A stretch of DNA of 64,000 nt from Gracilibacillus dipsosauri (GCF_003176895.1 NZ_QGTD01000008.1:62001-126000), one strand, 5' to 3'; counted from the first letter of the stretch, positions 36,766 to 46,704 are shown. Numbers and translations are program-made. Notes: generated by a model from the sequence alone, not told the origin.

Positions 36766-36774
36766 TGTTATACT
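36766..36774 (+). promoter_or_regulatory. hemA extended -10 promoter
   Basis: TGTTATACT fits an extended -10 element; the -35 is weak. It is 46 bases before the hemA start. An AAAGTAT / ATACTTT inverted repeat lies upstream at 36698-36719 and could be an operator. Confidence 0.5.
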
Positions 36775-36819
36775 AACAATATGTGTATAGGTGTTTGTTT
36801 TTCTTTTTTTTGGGGGTAG

Positions 36820-38187
36820 ATGAATGTGCATATTTTAACAGCAGGGATAAATTATAAAACAGCTCCTGTTGAAGTGCGCGAAATGCTAGCTTTTCGTGAA
36901 GAGCAACTTGTAGAAGCAATGACAGAATTAAAGGGACGTAAAAGCATTTTGGAAAATGTAATTATTTCTACATGTAATCGGACGGAAATCTATGCAGTCG
37001 TTGATCAACTTCATACAGGGCGACATTTCATTAAACAATTTCTAGCAGATTGGTTCGATTTGGATAAGGAGTCTTTTACTCCACACTTGGTTTTTTATGA
37101 AAATGAAGCAGCAGTGGAACATTTATTTCGACTTAGCTGTGGCTTAGAATCGATGATTATGGGAGAGACACAGATTCTTGGCCAAGTGAAACAGATGTTT
37201 CTAAAAGCTCAAGAAGTTGAAATGACTGGTACCATTCTAAACGAAGTATTTAAACAAGCTATTACCATTGGAAAGCGAAGTCAAAGGGAAACCAATATTA
37301 ATGATAATGCTGTTTCTGTTAGCTATGCTGCGGTAGAGTTGGCGAAGAAAATATTCTCCGATCTTACAGATAAACGTGTGGTTATCATAGGTGCAGGTAA
37401 AATGGGAGAGCTAGCAGCCAAAAATATTTATGGATCAGGTGTTAAGCAAGTAACGGTTGTGAACCGGACGATTGAAAAGGCAACTCAGCTTGCAGAGCAG
37501 TTTGATGGCGTTGCAAAGCCGACTAGTCAATTAAATGACATTCTATTAGATGCTGATATTGTGATTAGTTCAACAGGATCCAATGATTTTATCATTTCAA
37601 AAGAGGCGTACCAACAAATTGAAAAGAGAAGAAAGGGACGTCCGTTATTCTTAGTGGATATTGCCGTTCCCCGTGATTTAGATCCAGATCTTGCTCAATT
37701 AGATAATGTCTTTTTATATGATATCGATGATTTACAAAATGTTGTAGATGCTAATCTCGAAGCGAGAAAAGAAGCTGCTGAGGAGATTGAAATATGGATT
37801 GAAGAAGAGATAATCGCTTTCCGTACATGGCTACAAACGCTTGGAGTTGTTCCTATTATTACAGCATTGCGAGAGCAAGCACTTACTATTCAGAAGGATA
37901 CAATGCAAAGCATTGAGCGAAAAATGCCAAATTTAACTGATAGAGAGAGAAAAGTGTTAAATAAACATACAAAAAGTATTGTGAATCAAATGTTAAAACA
38001 GCCAATACTTCAAGCGAAAGAATTAGCAGGACAGAAAAACTCAGAAGAAGCACTTGCCTTATTTACGAAAATATTTAATCTAGAAGAGAAAGTGATTCCT
38101 AAGACAGAACAAGAAGAAAAGGTAATTTCATTTGATAAAAATAATGAAAAGTCATACCAAAAATTACAAAATGTTTCTACACATTAA
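36820..38187 (+). CDS. hemA: Glutamyl-tRNA reductase
   Basis: First step of C5-pathway tetrapyrrole synthesis: reduces Glu-tRNA to glutamate-1-semialdehyde. The 455-aa protein has the nucleophilic cysteine in [11 protein letters not shown] near residue 50, [18 protein letters not shown] near 107-124, the NADPH domain [13 protein letters not shown] near 191 and a C-terminal dimerisation helix region. GGGGGT precedes the ATG. Head of the hemAXCDBL operon. Confidence 0.95.
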   Translation: MNVHILTAGINYKTAPVEVREMLAFREEQLVEAMTELKGRKSILENVIISTCNRTEIYAVVDQLHTGRHFIKQFLADWFDLDKESFTPHLVFYENEAAVEHLFRLSCGLESMIMGETQILGQVKQMFLKAQEVEMTGTILNEVFKQAITIGKRSQRETNINDNAVSVSYAAVELAKKIFSDLTDKRVVIIGAGKMGELAAKNIYGSGVKQVTVVNRTIEKATQLAEQFDGVAKPTSQLNDILLDADIVISSTGSNDFIISKEAYQQIEKRRKGRPLFLVDIAVPRDLDPDLAQLDNVFLYDIDDLQNVVDANLEARKEAAEEIEIWIEEEIIAFRTWLQTLGVVPIITALREQALTIQKDTMQSIERKMPNLTDRERKVLNKHTKSIVNQMLKQPILQAKELAGQKNSEEALALFTKIFNLEEKVIPKTEQEEKVISFDKNNEKSYQKLQNVSTH

Positions 38188-38204
38188 AAGGATGGTATTC
38201 CTTT

Positions 38205-39023
38205 ATGTTTCCAGAAAGATTTATTCAAGAGGGCATGTTGCTCGCTTATGGAATTAGTGTCATTTTTTATTTTATAGATTTTTTGTATCACAACCAGAAA
38301 GCGAATCGGATTGCTTTCTGGTTCCTTGCGATGGTTTGGGTTATTCAAACCATCTTTTTGTTACAGGAAGTGATTCGCACATCATCGCTCCCTATTGGGA
38401 CATTCAATGATGGATTATATACCTATGTGTGGATTATTGTTACTTTCTCATTAGTTGTACACCGATATTTTCATCTTGATTTATTTATGTTTTTTATAAG
38501 TGTCTTCGGCTTTTTGGTTATGGTTATTCATACAATAAGATCATTGCAAATCGTCGATTCATCTCAAATTCCAAGCATGTTAAACGAATTGCTTTATGCC
38601 CATATCGTTTTAGCGTTAATAGCCTATGGACTATTTACGGTATCGTTTATCATTGCCCTACTCTATTTTACTCAATACCGTTTACTAAAATGGAAAAAAG
38701 GTTATAAATGGTTAAAGAGATTAAGTGACCTAGAAGGACTTGAAAAAAAGTCGTTTCAATTAATTGTACTTTCTGAACCATTACTATTGTTGTCGATCAT
38801 TTTAGGGGTCGTTTGGGCTTACAAGACCGGAACGGAATTCTATTGGGGGGATAGCAAGACCATTGGTTCCATTTTAGTTTTTTTGATCTATGCGCTATAT
38901 TTATATATGCGTACAAAAGGAAACTATCGAGGGAAAAATATATTATTCGTCAACATAGTTTCTTTTTTACTACTATTAGTAAACTTTTTCTTGTTTACTA
39001 CTTTATCTAACTTTCATATTTAA
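38205..39023 (+). CDS. hemX: HemX, membrane protein of the heme operon
   Basis: A 272-aa integral membrane protein with about eight segments, of the cytochrome-c-assembly (CcsA-like) fold. In Bacillus subtilis HemX lowers HemA protein level. The position between hemA and hemC is conserved. The HIVLALIAYGLFTVSFIIALLY helix is the family core, split here over residues about 134-155. Confidence 0.9.
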   Translation: MFPERFIQEGMLLAYGISVIFYFIDFLYHNQKANRIAFWFLAMVWVIQTIFLLQEVIRTSSLPIGTFNDGLYTYVWIIVTFSLVVHRYFHLDLFMFFISVFGFLVMVIHTIRSLQIVDSSQIPSMLNELLYAHIVLALIAYGLFTVSFIIALLYFTQYRLLKWKKGYKWLKRLSDLEGLEKKSFQLIVLSEPLLLLSIILGVVWAYKTGTEFYWGDSKTIGSILVFLIYALYLYMRTKGNYRGKNILFVNIVSFLLLLVNFFLFTTLSNFHI

Positions 39024-39047
39024 TGACAGAAAAGAGGTTGTAATAAA

Positions 39048-39983
39048 ATGCGAAAAATAGTCGTAGGATCTAGACGTAGTAATCTTGCTTTGACTCAATC
39101 TGAATGGGTCATTGATCAATTGAAAAAATATACTGGGGATCAATTTTCATTTGAAATAAAGAAAATTGTAACAAAAGGGGACCAAATTTTAAACGTGACT
39201 TTATCCAAGGTCGGTGGAAAAGGCCTTTTCGTAAAAGAGATTGAAAAAGCAATGTATGATCATGAAATTGATTTCGCTGTTCATAGTATGAAGGATATGC
39301 CAGCAGTTATGCCAGAGGGGCTTATTATAGGATCCATTCCTATGCGAGAAGATCATCGAGATGCGTTTATATCAAATGACCATATCCGATTAGAAGATCT
39401 CCCAGCTGGTTCTATAGTGGGAACAAGTAGTCTTCGAAGAGGATCACAAATATTAGCGGAACGTCCTGATCTAGAAATTAAATGGATAAGAGGAAATATT
39501 GAGACAAGATTGAGAAAATTAAAGGAAGAGAATTTTGATGCTATCATCCTAGCAGCGGCAGGCTTAAAGAGAATGGGGTGGGGAGAAGAGATGGTTACCC
39601 AATTCTTGGAGCCAGAAGTATGTGTGCCCGCAGTAGGACAAGGTGCTCTTGCCATTGAATGTCGGGAGGATGATCAGGAACTTATTGAATTATTGAAAAA
39701 AATAAATCATTCCTATACAGAAAAAACGGTAACAGCAGAAAGAACTTTTCTTCATTTACTGAATGGTGGATGTCAAGTCCCTATTGGTGGATATGCTTAT
39801 CTAGACAACGATGAGGTTAATCTAACCGCTTTAGTAGCAAGTAGTGATGGCAAAACAGTTCTAAAAGAAGTGGTAACAGGAATTGATCCAGTTGAAGTAG
39901 GTAAAGAAGCTGCAGAGAGATTAAAGGCAAAGGGTGCTCAACAACTAGTAGATGAAGCGATAGAAAAGAATGAAAAGGAATGA
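39048..39983 (+). CDS. hemC: Hydroxymethylbilane synthase (porphobilinogen deaminase)
   Basis: Joins four porphobilinogens into the linear tetrapyrrole. The 311-aa protein shows [14 protein letters not shown] at its start, [33 protein letters not shown] and the dipyrromethane-anchoring cysteine in [13 protein letters not shown] near residue 241. Overlaps hemD by four bases. Confidence 0.96.
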   Translation: MRKIVVGSRRSNLALTQSEWVIDQLKKYTGDQFSFEIKKIVTKGDQILNVTLSKVGGKGLFVKEIEKAMYDHEIDFAVHSMKDMPAVMPEGLIIGSIPMREDHRDAFISNDHIRLEDLPAGSIVGTSSLRRGSQILAERPDLEIKWIRGNIETRLRKLKEENFDAIILAAAGLKRMGWGEEMVTQFLEPEVCVPAVGQGALAIECREDDQELIELLKKINHSYTEKTVTAERTFLHLLNGGCQVPIGGYAYLDNDEVNLTALVASSDGKTVLKEVVTGIDPVEVGKEAAERLKAKGAQQLVDEAIEKNEKE

Positions 39984-40762
39984 GCAAACCACTTAAAGGT
40001 AAAAAGCTTTTAATTACAAGAGAGGAGAAACAAGCTCAGCCATTAGTTGAGCTTGTTCAACACGCTGGTGCAGAACCATTTCTAGCACCTTTACTTCAGT
40101 TTCAGCCGATATACTCTAAAAACAATGAACAAGCTCTTAAAAAGATACAAGAACAGGTTGACTGGCTGTTTTTTACAAGTGCTAATACCGTTTATTTTTT
40201 TGAAGCTTACCGAAAACAATTAGGTTTAACCTTTAGTCAGAAAATAGCTGCAGTCGGGGTGAAAACTAGTCACGCTCTTATGGAATATGGATATACTGTT
40301 CATTTTCAACCATCCATTTATAGTGGTGCGGTGATGGTTCCAGAATTTATTAATAAATTCGGAAAAGAACAAAAGATAGCATTGATCGGTGGAGAAAGTG
40401 CGAGAGATGAAATCCCGGATTTACTACAAAAAAATCACGTTTCCTTTCAACAGGTGGCTATTTATCGTACAATGAAAAATGATGCGGGAAGAAAAAAGTT
40501 AAGGTATGCTTTAAAGCAGGAAATGGATGCATGTTTATTTACGAGTCCCTCAACTGTAAAGACTTTTACCGAATTTGCTGATGCATATTACTTAGAAAAG
40601 ACGAAAAAGGAAACACTTGCTGTTGCCATTGGACTTACAACAGCAACAGAGCTAAAGAAACAAGGATTCCAACATGTTATTTATCCACAGAAATATACGA
40701 TTGAGGCGATGGTAGAGCAATTAGTTGCTTACCTCCAAAACGAAAGGACGAAAAAAGAATGA
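39980..40762 (+). CDS. hemD: Uroporphyrinogen-III synthase
   Basis: Cyclises hydroxymethylbilane with ring D inversion. A 260-aa two-domain protein with the family opening [36 protein letters not shown] and [12 protein letters not shown], and the [14 protein letters not shown] tail. Sequence conservation in this family is low, but the operon position is decisive. Overlaps hemC and hemB by four bases each. Confidence 0.92.
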   Translation: MSKPLKGKKLLITREEKQAQPLVELVQHAGAEPFLAPLLQFQPIYSKNNEQALKKIQEQVDWLFFTSANTVYFFEAYRKQLGLTFSQKIAAVGVKTSHALMEYGYTVHFQPSIYSGAVMVPEFINKFGKEQKIALIGGESARDEIPDLLQKNHVSFQQVAIYRTMKNDAGRKKLRYALKQEMDACLFTSPSTVKTFTEFADAYYLEKTKKETLAVAIGLTTATELKKQGFQHVIYPQKYTIEAMVEQLVAYLQNERTKKE

Positions 40763-41742
40763 CTATGAACGAATTTGACCGCCATAGAAGATTGCGTAAA
40801 TCTGCTACGTTAAGATCATTAGTAAGAGAAACGAAGTTAAATACATCTGATCTAGTATATCCCTTGTTTATCGTAGAAGGTGAAACAATAAAGAGTGAAG
40901 TAAGCTCGATGCCTGGTGTATTTCAAATTTCGTTAGATTATTTAGATGAAGAAATAGATGAACTTCTTACGCTTGGCATACCAGCTGTTCTCTTATTTGG
41001 AATTCCAAAGGAGAAGGATGAAGTTGGCTCTGGAGCTTATGATCCACATGGTATCGTGCAGAAAGCCATTCGCCAAATTAAACAAAAAACAGATAAATTA
41101 TTAGTGATAGCAGACACCTGTTTATGTGAATATACTTCTCACGGTCATTGTGGTGTCATTCATGATCATGATGTAGATAACGATAAGTCATTGCCGTTAC
41201 ATGTAAAAACAGCCGTAACTCAGGCAGAAGCAGGAGCGGACATTATTGCACCATCTAACATGATGGACGGTTTTGTAACAGAGATACGAAAAGGCTTAGA
41301 TGAGGCAGGTTTCTGTGAGATACCTATTATGTCGTATGCTGTGAAATATGCCTCCGCATTCTATGGCCCATTTCGTGATGCAGCAGATAGTACTCCACAA
41401 TTTGGCGACCGAAAAACCTATCAGATGGATCCTGCCAATCGTCTTGAGGCGATGCGTGAAGCACAATCAGATATAGAAGAAGGAGCGGATTTTATTATCG
41501 TAAAACCGGCTTTGTCCTATATGGATATTATTCGGGAAATGAGAAATGCCCATCCCGTTCCTGTCGTGGCTTATAATGTTAGTGGAGAGTATTCTATGAT
41601 TAAGGCTGCTAGTTTAAATGGCTGGATAGATGAAAAAGCGGTTGTCATAGAAAAATTAACAAGTATGAAAAGAGCAGGGGCAGATATTATCATTACGTAT
41701 TTTGCAAAAGATGTTGCAGCATGGTTACAAGAAAAATCCTAA
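40759..41742 (+). CDS. hemB: Delta-aminolevulinic acid dehydratase (porphobilinogen synthase)
   Basis: Condenses two 5-aminolevulinates. The 327-aa protein has the zinc-binding cluster [14 protein letters not shown] near residues 119-132, the first active lysine in [18 protein letters not shown] near 198 and the Schiff-base lysine in [13 protein letters not shown] near 251. Start ATG 40759; ATG 40765 is possible. Confidence 0.96.
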   Translation: MTMNEFDRHRRLRKSATLRSLVRETKLNTSDLVYPLFIVEGETIKSEVSSMPGVFQISLDYLDEEIDELLTLGIPAVLLFGIPKEKDEVGSGAYDPHGIVQKAIRQIKQKTDKLLVIADTCLCEYTSHGHCGVIHDHDVDNDKSLPLHVKTAVTQAEAGADIIAPSNMMDGFVTEIRKGLDEAGFCEIPIMSYAVKYASAFYGPFRDAADSTPQFGDRKTYQMDPANRLEAMREAQSDIEEGADFIIVKPALSYMDIIREMRNAHPVPVVAYNVSGEYSMIKAASLNGWIDEKAVVIEKLTSMKRAGADIIITYFAKDVAAWLQEKS

Positions 41743-41766
41743 TAGAGATGAAAGGGGATCCTCATT

Positions 41767-43050
41767 ATGCTACAAAATCAAAAATCAGTAGATGCTTACA
41801 AAGAAGCAGTAGATTTAATGCCTGGTGGTGTAAATTCTCCTGTTAGAGCTTTTAAATCAGTGGGAATGAATCCGATTTTTATGGATCACGGTAAAGGTTC
41901 CAAAATTTATGACATTGATGGAAATGAATATATTGATTATGTTCTAAGCTGGGGTCCATTAATACTAGGACATGCTCATGAAGGTGTTGTTCAAAAATTA
42001 AAGGAGGTAGCAGAGAAAGGAACTAGCTTCGGTGCTCCAACACTGTTAGAAAATGAATTAGCTCAGTTAGTAATTGATCGCGTTCCATCTATCGAGATGG
42101 TTCGAATGGTTAATTCTGGAACAGAAGCTACCATGAGTGCATTACGATTAGCACGAGGCTATACAGGGCGTAATATTATTTTGAAATTTGAAGGTAATTA
42201 CCATGGCCATGGAGATTCTTTATTAATAAAAGCAGGTTCTGGTGTGGCAACCTTAGGCTTACCAGATAGTCCAGGAGTGCCTGAAAGTGTTGCCAAACAT
42301 ACCATTACAGTCCCTTATAATGATATAGAAAGTCTGAAATATGCCTTCAATGAATTTGGAAAGGACATAGCGGCAGTGATTGTAGAGCCAGTGTCGGGTA
42401 ATATGGGAGTCGTTCCACCGAAAGGCGATTTCCTTCAAGAATTGAGAAAAATAACAACAGAAAATGGCAGTCTATTAATTTTTGATGAGGTCATGACAGG
42501 ATTTCGTGTCGGATTTCATTGTGCACAGGGATACTTTGGTGTGACACCTGATTTAACCTGTTTAGGAAAGGTTATTGGTGGAGGGCTACCGGTAGGTGCA
42601 TATGGTGGAAAGCGTGACATAATGGAGTCCGTTGCACCTGTTGGAGATATTTATCAGGCAGGTACTCTTTCAGGGAACCCACTTGCTATGACAGCTGGCC
42701 TCGAAACATTAAAGGCATTGGATAAGGATGCCTATAAAGCAATTAATCAGAAGGTCGACCGGCTTGTGACAGGTTACAAGGAAGCTGCGGAGAAATATAA
42801 GCTTAATCTTCAAATTAATCGAGCTGGATCTATGGTAGGCGTGTTTTTTGCTGATCAACAAGTTGTTGATTATGCTACTTCTTCTCGTTCAGATCTCGAT
42901 CAATTTGCAAGCTATTATCGTACAATGGCAGAAGAGGGAATCTTCCTACCACCTTCCCAATTCGAAGGTTTGTTCCTTTCCACTGCACATACCGATGAAG
43001 ACATAGAAAAAACTATTCAAGCTGCTGAAAAAGCATTTTCTAAATTATAA
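41767..43050 (+). CDS. hemL: Glutamate-1-semialdehyde 2,1-aminomutase
   Basis: PLP enzyme making 5-aminolevulinate from the HemA product. The 427-aa protein shows [59 protein letters not shown] and the PLP lysine in [18 protein letters not shown] near residue 268. AAAGGGGAT precedes the ATG. Last gene of the hem operon. Confidence 0.95.
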   Translation: MLQNQKSVDAYKEAVDLMPGGVNSPVRAFKSVGMNPIFMDHGKGSKIYDIDGNEYIDYVLSWGPLILGHAHEGVVQKLKEVAEKGTSFGAPTLLENELAQLVIDRVPSIEMVRMVNSGTEATMSALRLARGYTGRNIILKFEGNYHGHGDSLLIKAGSGVATLGLPDSPGVPESVAKHTITVPYNDIESLKYAFNEFGKDIAAVIVEPVSGNMGVVPPKGDFLQELRKITTENGSLLIFDEVMTGFRVGFHCAQGYFGVTPDLTCLGKVIGGGLPVGAYGGKRDIMESVAPVGDIYQAGTLSGNPLAMTAGLETLKALDKDAYKAINQKVDRLVTGYKEAAEKYKLNLQINRAGSMVGVFFADQQVVDYATSSRSDLDQFASYYRTMAEEGIFLPPSQFEGLFLSTAHTDEDIEKTIQAAEKAFSKL

Positions 43051-43062
43051 CGATTATATGAA

Positions 43063-43128
43063 GAGTTGTTTTAAAAAAGGTGCCTTATCGAGGGAGGGCC
43101 ACTTACTTTAGAACAACTCTTTTTCATG
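43063..43128 (+). terminator. hem operon terminator
   Basis: Stem AAGAGTTGTTTTAAA / TTTAGAACAACTCTT with a long loop and a TTTTTC tail. Confidence 0.75.
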
Positions 43129-43267
43129 GTTATCTTTACTTGGATGGACGTTTAGGGAAATTCAAGATATAAAAGATCAATCAACTTCTTCATAATCTCG
43201 ATTCCTTCTTCATATATTTTAAGAGAGATAGCTAGTTCGCTAATCGTATATGGAAGGGGGAACCGAG

Positions 43268-44266
43268 TTGGGTGAGGTATTTACATTCAATATTAATGAG
43301 AAAATCTCATTTCAAGATCAACCTTTAATGAAGGAAATGTTAGGTATTGGGCTAGAGCCTGTTATCTCTATTCAGGAATTAGGGGAAAGCTTGTCTGTTC
43401 GTGGAGTGATGGAACTAAAAGGTGAATACATTCAGACAGATCAACAAGAGGTTAGAGCGGAGGAACTAGAATATCAAGGTAACAAGGTAGAACGGGTGGA
43501 GCCAATTTCAGATGAGACTTGCGAATTTTTTCACAAATTTATAATGGATATAACGATTCCAATGGAAAGAATTGCTTCCATGGAGGATGTTGCAGTGGAG
43601 GTAGACCATTTTGATTATGTGTTGAATTCACCAGGATCGATAAATGTGGAAGCTGTTCTGGCGATTCATGGTTTAACAGAAGAAGCTGTGATTGTTGAAA
43701 GGGACCCAGAGGAAGAGTTAGTTAGATATGACGCTGAAGCGGAGTCGGACCATTCATTACGTGAAGAGGAGCAATTTCAGTTCACCGTTAATCAAGAAGC
43801 AAACCTTCAACAGGAAGAAGACAATGTCATTCCATTGACAGAGAGCAGTGAAACAACTTCTGAGAGTGAGGAACCTGTGATGGAACGTGAAGAAGTTCAT
43901 GAGGAAAATGTTTGGGAAGAAAGTCATCGTGAAGAAGTGGAGCAAGAAGAGGTAGTTGATGAATATGAAGTGGAAGATGAACAATCATTAGAGGACGACG
44001 AAAGAGAAGAAGAGAAGATACATGTTCAAGGTAGATCAGAAGGCGTGGATGATACTTCTTATCTGTTAAATATTTTCTCGGAAGAAGAGGAAGCTACTAG
44101 CTATTCAAAATTGAAATTATATATTGTACAGCCAGAGGACCAAATGCATACTATTGCCGAGCGATATGATGTCTCTCCACGACAGATCATGCGAACGAAT
44201 CATTTAGAAGATGAAGATGTTACCTCCGGACAACTCATTTATATTCCAATTACTTCAGATGAATAA
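43268..44266 (+). CDS. spoVID: Stage VI sporulation protein D (SpoVID)
   Basis: Spore-coat morphogenetic protein that drives coat encasement with SafA. The 332-aa protein has the N-terminal beta-rich SpoVID domain (about 1-150), a very Glu-rich middle (about 165-275) and a C-terminal LysM domain (KLYIVQPEDQMHTIAERYDVSPRQIMRTNHL in two blocks). The TTG at 43268, seven bases after AAGGGGG, is preferred over the ATG at 43250. The place between hemL and ysxE matches Bacillus. Confidence 0.9.
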   Translation: MGEVFTFNINEKISFQDQPLMKEMLGIGLEPVISIQELGESLSVRGVMELKGEYIQTDQQEVRAEELEYQGNKVERVEPISDETCEFFHKFIMDITIPMERIASMEDVAVEVDHFDYVLNSPGSINVEAVLAIHGLTEEAVIVERDPEEELVRYDAEAESDHSLREEEQFQFTVNQEANLQQEEDNVIPLTESSETTSESEEPVMEREEVHEENVWEESHREEVEQEEVVDEYEVEDEQSLEDDEREEEKIHVQGRSEGVDDTSYLLNIFSEEEEATSYSKLKLYIVQPEDQMHTIAERYDVSPRQIMRTNHLEDEDVTSGQLIYIPITSDE

Positions 44267-44270
44267 CGAT

Positions 44271-44308
44271 AAAAATCCCTTGGTCATTTTGAAGCAAGGG
44301 ATTTTTTT
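44271..44308 (+). terminator. spoVID terminator
   Basis: Stem AAAAATCCCTTG / CAAGGGATTTTT with a 12-base loop and a TTTTTTT tail. Confidence 0.88.
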
Positions 44309-44421
44309 ACTATAAGAATAATATTTTATTAAAGATATTTGTAAAACTTCGGCTCCCACTATGGGACGAGGCAGATACTTTCGTTTTCCTAACATTTATT
44401 AATGATGAGGAGTGTATGTAA

Positions 44422-45429
44422 GTGATAGATCTTCAACCCGTTCTTGATGCATATCAAATAATACCAACTAAAGTGGAAAAAGTGACAGATCGTGTTTTTA
44501 AAATTCATACAAATTATCGGATTTACGCATTAAAACATACTTCTTTATCTGATCAACAGCTTGGTCACTGGCAGGCGGTACATCATTTTCTCGATCAACG
44601 AAAGGTGCTTGGGTTTCTTCCTGTTTTTTTCACTGTAGCAGGAGATCCTTTTGTTACAAATCAACAATCCATTTTTTATCTGATGCCTTGGGTAGAATCA
44701 TTTCCACATGAGCGACCAACAGATGAGTGGACATCCTTTTTTCATGCATTGGGAAAATTACATGCTAGTACATTGCAGTTGATTGAATTAGATCAGCAAA
44801 AACAAAATCAAGCAGAGTACCAAGCATATTTCCATAGTGAAATGAAACGAAATAGTGATGAGCTACTACAATATATTCGTTTATTTGAAGCAAAACGTTT
44901 TATGTCACCAGTTGAATTACAAGCTTGCATGTATTATCGGGATATGGAATGGGTATTAGAAGAAACGGAGAAATGGCAGCAAGTATATCTTGATGCTCTA
45001 GAAAAATCGGATAAGACCAGTATTGTGTTATGTCATGGGAACCTAGACCCTACCCACTATATCATGACAAACAATCAAACATATTTCTTGAACTGGGAGC
45101 ATGCTCAGATGGCTTCACCTGTACATGATCTTATCAGTTTTTTATTATTTAACTTTCAATACCATGATTGTCAGATAAACAAATTAAAGGAAGGACTTCG
45201 CATTTATTTTCAATATATTCCATTTGGCGATCTGGAAAAAAGTCAACTAGCATTACAATTATTATCTATGGAAAAATATATGCATTGCTTAAAAGCTCAC
45301 AACACCCCGAATAAACAAACAGTTATATATGAATCGATTCGATTTGAGAAGGAATATCGTAAGCTCTTGTTCTCGATTCAGCTTTCAGAAGACCTATTTT
45401 CGACGATCCAGCAGGTGGAGATGGATTAG
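44422..45429 (+). CDS. ysxE: Spore coat-associated kinase-like protein YsxE
   Basis: A 335-aa protein of the CotS/YutH aminoglycoside-phosphotransferase-like group. The fold shows VFKIHTNYRIYALKHT, the catalytic-loop counterpart VLCHGNLDPTHYIM near residue 208 and YFLNWEHAQMASPVHDL as the metal-site counterpart, where the usual IDWE/DFD is NWE. Residue changes suggest weak or no kinase activity. YsxE is a coat protein in Bacillus subtilis. GTG start with GAGGAG upstream. Confidence 0.86.
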   Translation: MIDLQPVLDAYQIIPTKVEKVTDRVFKIHTNYRIYALKHTSLSDQQLGHWQAVHHFLDQRKVLGFLPVFFTVAGDPFVTNQQSIFYLMPWVESFPHERPTDEWTSFFHALGKLHASTLQLIELDQQKQNQAEYQAYFHSEMKRNSDELLQYIRLFEAKRFMSPVELQACMYYRDMEWVLEETEKWQQVYLDALEKSDKTSIVLCHGNLDPTHYIMTNNQTYFLNWEHAQMASPVHDLISFLLFNFQYHDCQINKLKEGLRIYFQYIPFGDLEKSQLALQLLSMEKYMHCLKAHNTPNKQTVIYESIRFEKEYRKLLFSIQLSEDLFSTIQQVEMD

Positions 45430-45614
45430 ATCCATTCCAAATGGAAGGCAATTAAAATACAAAGTAAAATACCTAGAAGGAGTACATCGAATGTCGTGGG
45501 GATAAATATTGTACGAATACCTTGGAAAATTACAATCGGAACAATGCAACGCTGACAAACAATGATACATTCTCGTGCCCATGGAGGTAACTTATATCGA
45601 TAATATCGTCCCAT
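45426..45614 (-). CDS. Small conserved-looking membrane protein
   Basis: A 62-aa minus-strand protein with basic N-terminus (GRYYRYKLPPWARE), then two membrane segments (about 18-38 and 42-60) and a terminal LEWI. GAGGTGAG lies five bases before the ATG at 45614, which argues it is real despite its size. It is convergent with ysxE and overlaps its stop by four bases. Function unknown. Confidence 0.65.
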   Translation of the reverse strand: MGRYYRYKLPPWARECIIVCQRCIVPIVIFQGIRTIFIPTTFDVLLLGILLCILIAFHLEWI

Positions 45615-46245
45615 ATTCTCACCTCACTAGATTAGTCTTATCATTATATGCACGGATTCCAATAAAAGTGAGGGAATTAGCAACTTTTATCACGATTCTT
45701 TGTGCTATTCTAATTAGTCGAAGCTGATTTGGCTAGCAACGAACGTAAAATAGCAAATAAATTCTTTCAAAAAACAGTTTTTTTTGCAGGATTTTGCCAA
45801 TTTTTATAGAATATATATAAGATAGTTCCTCTACTTAGGCAAAAGAGATTGTTGAATAGCTAGGGGTGTACAATTTTAATATTGGTAATGAATATAAATA
45901 GAAAACCAATATTGGAGACATCATCGTGTCCGTTATCATGATTATGTTACACATGAGAAGCAAATAGTATATAGGTCAATAAAGTGAGAGTTCCATTCGT
46001 GTTTTTTCAACCTTCACTGATGGGTTAGTGCTGGTATAAAGAGAGTGGAGAACAAAGTATCCAATTGTTCCGAATGTCCTTAGTCTACTTTAGATACTAT
46101 TATCTTTAAGCTGAGACATAAAGAAAATCGAGGAGAGACTTTTGGTTAAATCAGGCCTACTCGATAGTTTGGATGCTAGTGAATTCTCACTTTATTAGAA
46201 ATTATCATTTTGTAGTAGAAGTACTATTTACTATTAATTATCTCA
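45615..46245. other. Long non-coding stretch before the riboswitch
   Basis: About 630 bases without a supported gene. One hairpin AATATTGGT / ACCAATATT at 45878-45913. The last 60 bases hold AT-rich promoter-like boxes (TTATCA near 46203, TATTTA near 46226) suited to transcription of the riboswitch. Confidence 0.4.
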
Positions 46246-46330
46246 GAAAAAGGCAAACCTATCGTAAGGTAGGGACGCAAAGTTACAGATCCTAAAGCAC
46301 AACTGCAAACGGATGGCTGTGCTGCCTGGA
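46246..46330 (+). ncRNA. Cyclic-di-GMP class I riboswitch (GEMM-I)
   Basis: The GEMM-I signature is complete. P1 is AGGCA (46251) with TGCCT (46323). GGCAAACC leads into P2, CCTATC / GGTAGG, capped by a GTAA GNRA tetraloop. GGGACGCAAAG forms the ligand core (46272-46282). P3 is CAG-ATCC (46286-46292) with GGAT-GG-CTG, and CCTAA serves as tetraloop receptor. It lies 32 bases before a SinI-type start codon on the same strand with no terminator between. TCCTAAA at 46290-46296 is perfectly complementary to TTTAGGA at 46345-46351, which covers the ribosome site AGGAGG. This suggests translational control. Confidence 0.9.
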
Positions 46331-46347
46331 ATACAGATTTGTATTTT

Positions 46348-46353
46348 AGGAGG
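46348..46353 (+). promoter_or_regulatory. Ribosome-binding site controlled by the riboswitch
   Basis: AGGAGG eight bases before the TTG at 46362. The flanking TTTAGGA can pair with TCCTAAA inside aptamer stem P3, so aptamer folding and ribosome-site masking exclude each other. Confidence 0.65.
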
Positions 46354-46361
46354 AATTAGAA

Positions 46362-46496
46362 TTGAATAGCAAGGGATTAAACATGGATTACGAGTGGGTT
46401 TACTTATTGTTAAAAGCAAAAGAGCAAGGATATACGATAACCGAAATAAAGGCATTTATTGATAGAGAAAAAAAGAAAAATGTGCATGATTCATGA
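46362..46496 (+). CDS. SinI-type anti-repressor peptide
   Basis: A 44-aa protein too short for ordinary gene calling. Its centre, MDYEWVYLLLKAKEQG then YTITEIKAFI, matches the SinI dimerisation motif (xDxEWVxLIxxAKxxGxxxxEIxxFL) that binds the SinR C-terminal domain and releases SinR from DNA. No DNA-binding domain is present. The tail is lysine-rich. TTG start at 46362 with AGGAGG; an internal ATG at 46383 lacks a ribosome site. Controlled by the c-di-GMP riboswitch upstream and closed by a terminator at 46542. No SinR gene lies in the window. Confidence 0.8.
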   Translation: MNSKGLNMDYEWVYLLLKAKEQGYTITEIKAFIDREKKKNVHDS

Positions 46497-46541
46497 TGGT
46501 GATATGATTTAATTGATCAGAAATACGGACACTTTACTCAT

Positions 46542-46579
46542 AGACTATTCTGGGCTACGGCTCAAATAGTCTCTTTTTT
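46542..46579 (+). terminator. Terminator after the SinI-type gene
   Basis: Stem AGACTATT / AATAGTCT continuing into GGGC / GCTC with loop TACG, followed by CTTTTTT. Confidence 0.88.
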
Positions 46580-46614
46580 ACATTTGGAAATTATAAAATT
46601 TTTGCAGGAAGAAA

Positions 46615-46704
46615 TGCGACAAAGCGAGAATTTTGAAGACTAAAGTATAAGAAAAGTTTAACGCATCCGCTAAAGGGACATGCGAATGCGAGTTTTTCTA
46701 ATAT
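46615..46704 (+). repeat. Dispersed intergenic repeat, copy C
   Basis: Counterpart of 32788-32873. The 3' part forms a hairpin: AGAAAA...CGCATCCGC pairs with GCGAATGCG...TTTTTCT. The 5' part GCGACAAAGCGAGAATTTT aligns with copy B without being part of the hairpin. Confidence 0.6.

Noticed and set aside
45878-45913. Hairpin AATATTGGT / ACCAATATT as a terminator or operator
   Set aside because: No T tract, no gene ending or starting nearby; recorded only as part of the non-coding stretch.
46243-46455. 70-codon minus-strand open frame
   Set aside because: It runs antisense through the c-di-GMP riboswitch and the SinI-type gene and lacks a ribosome site.
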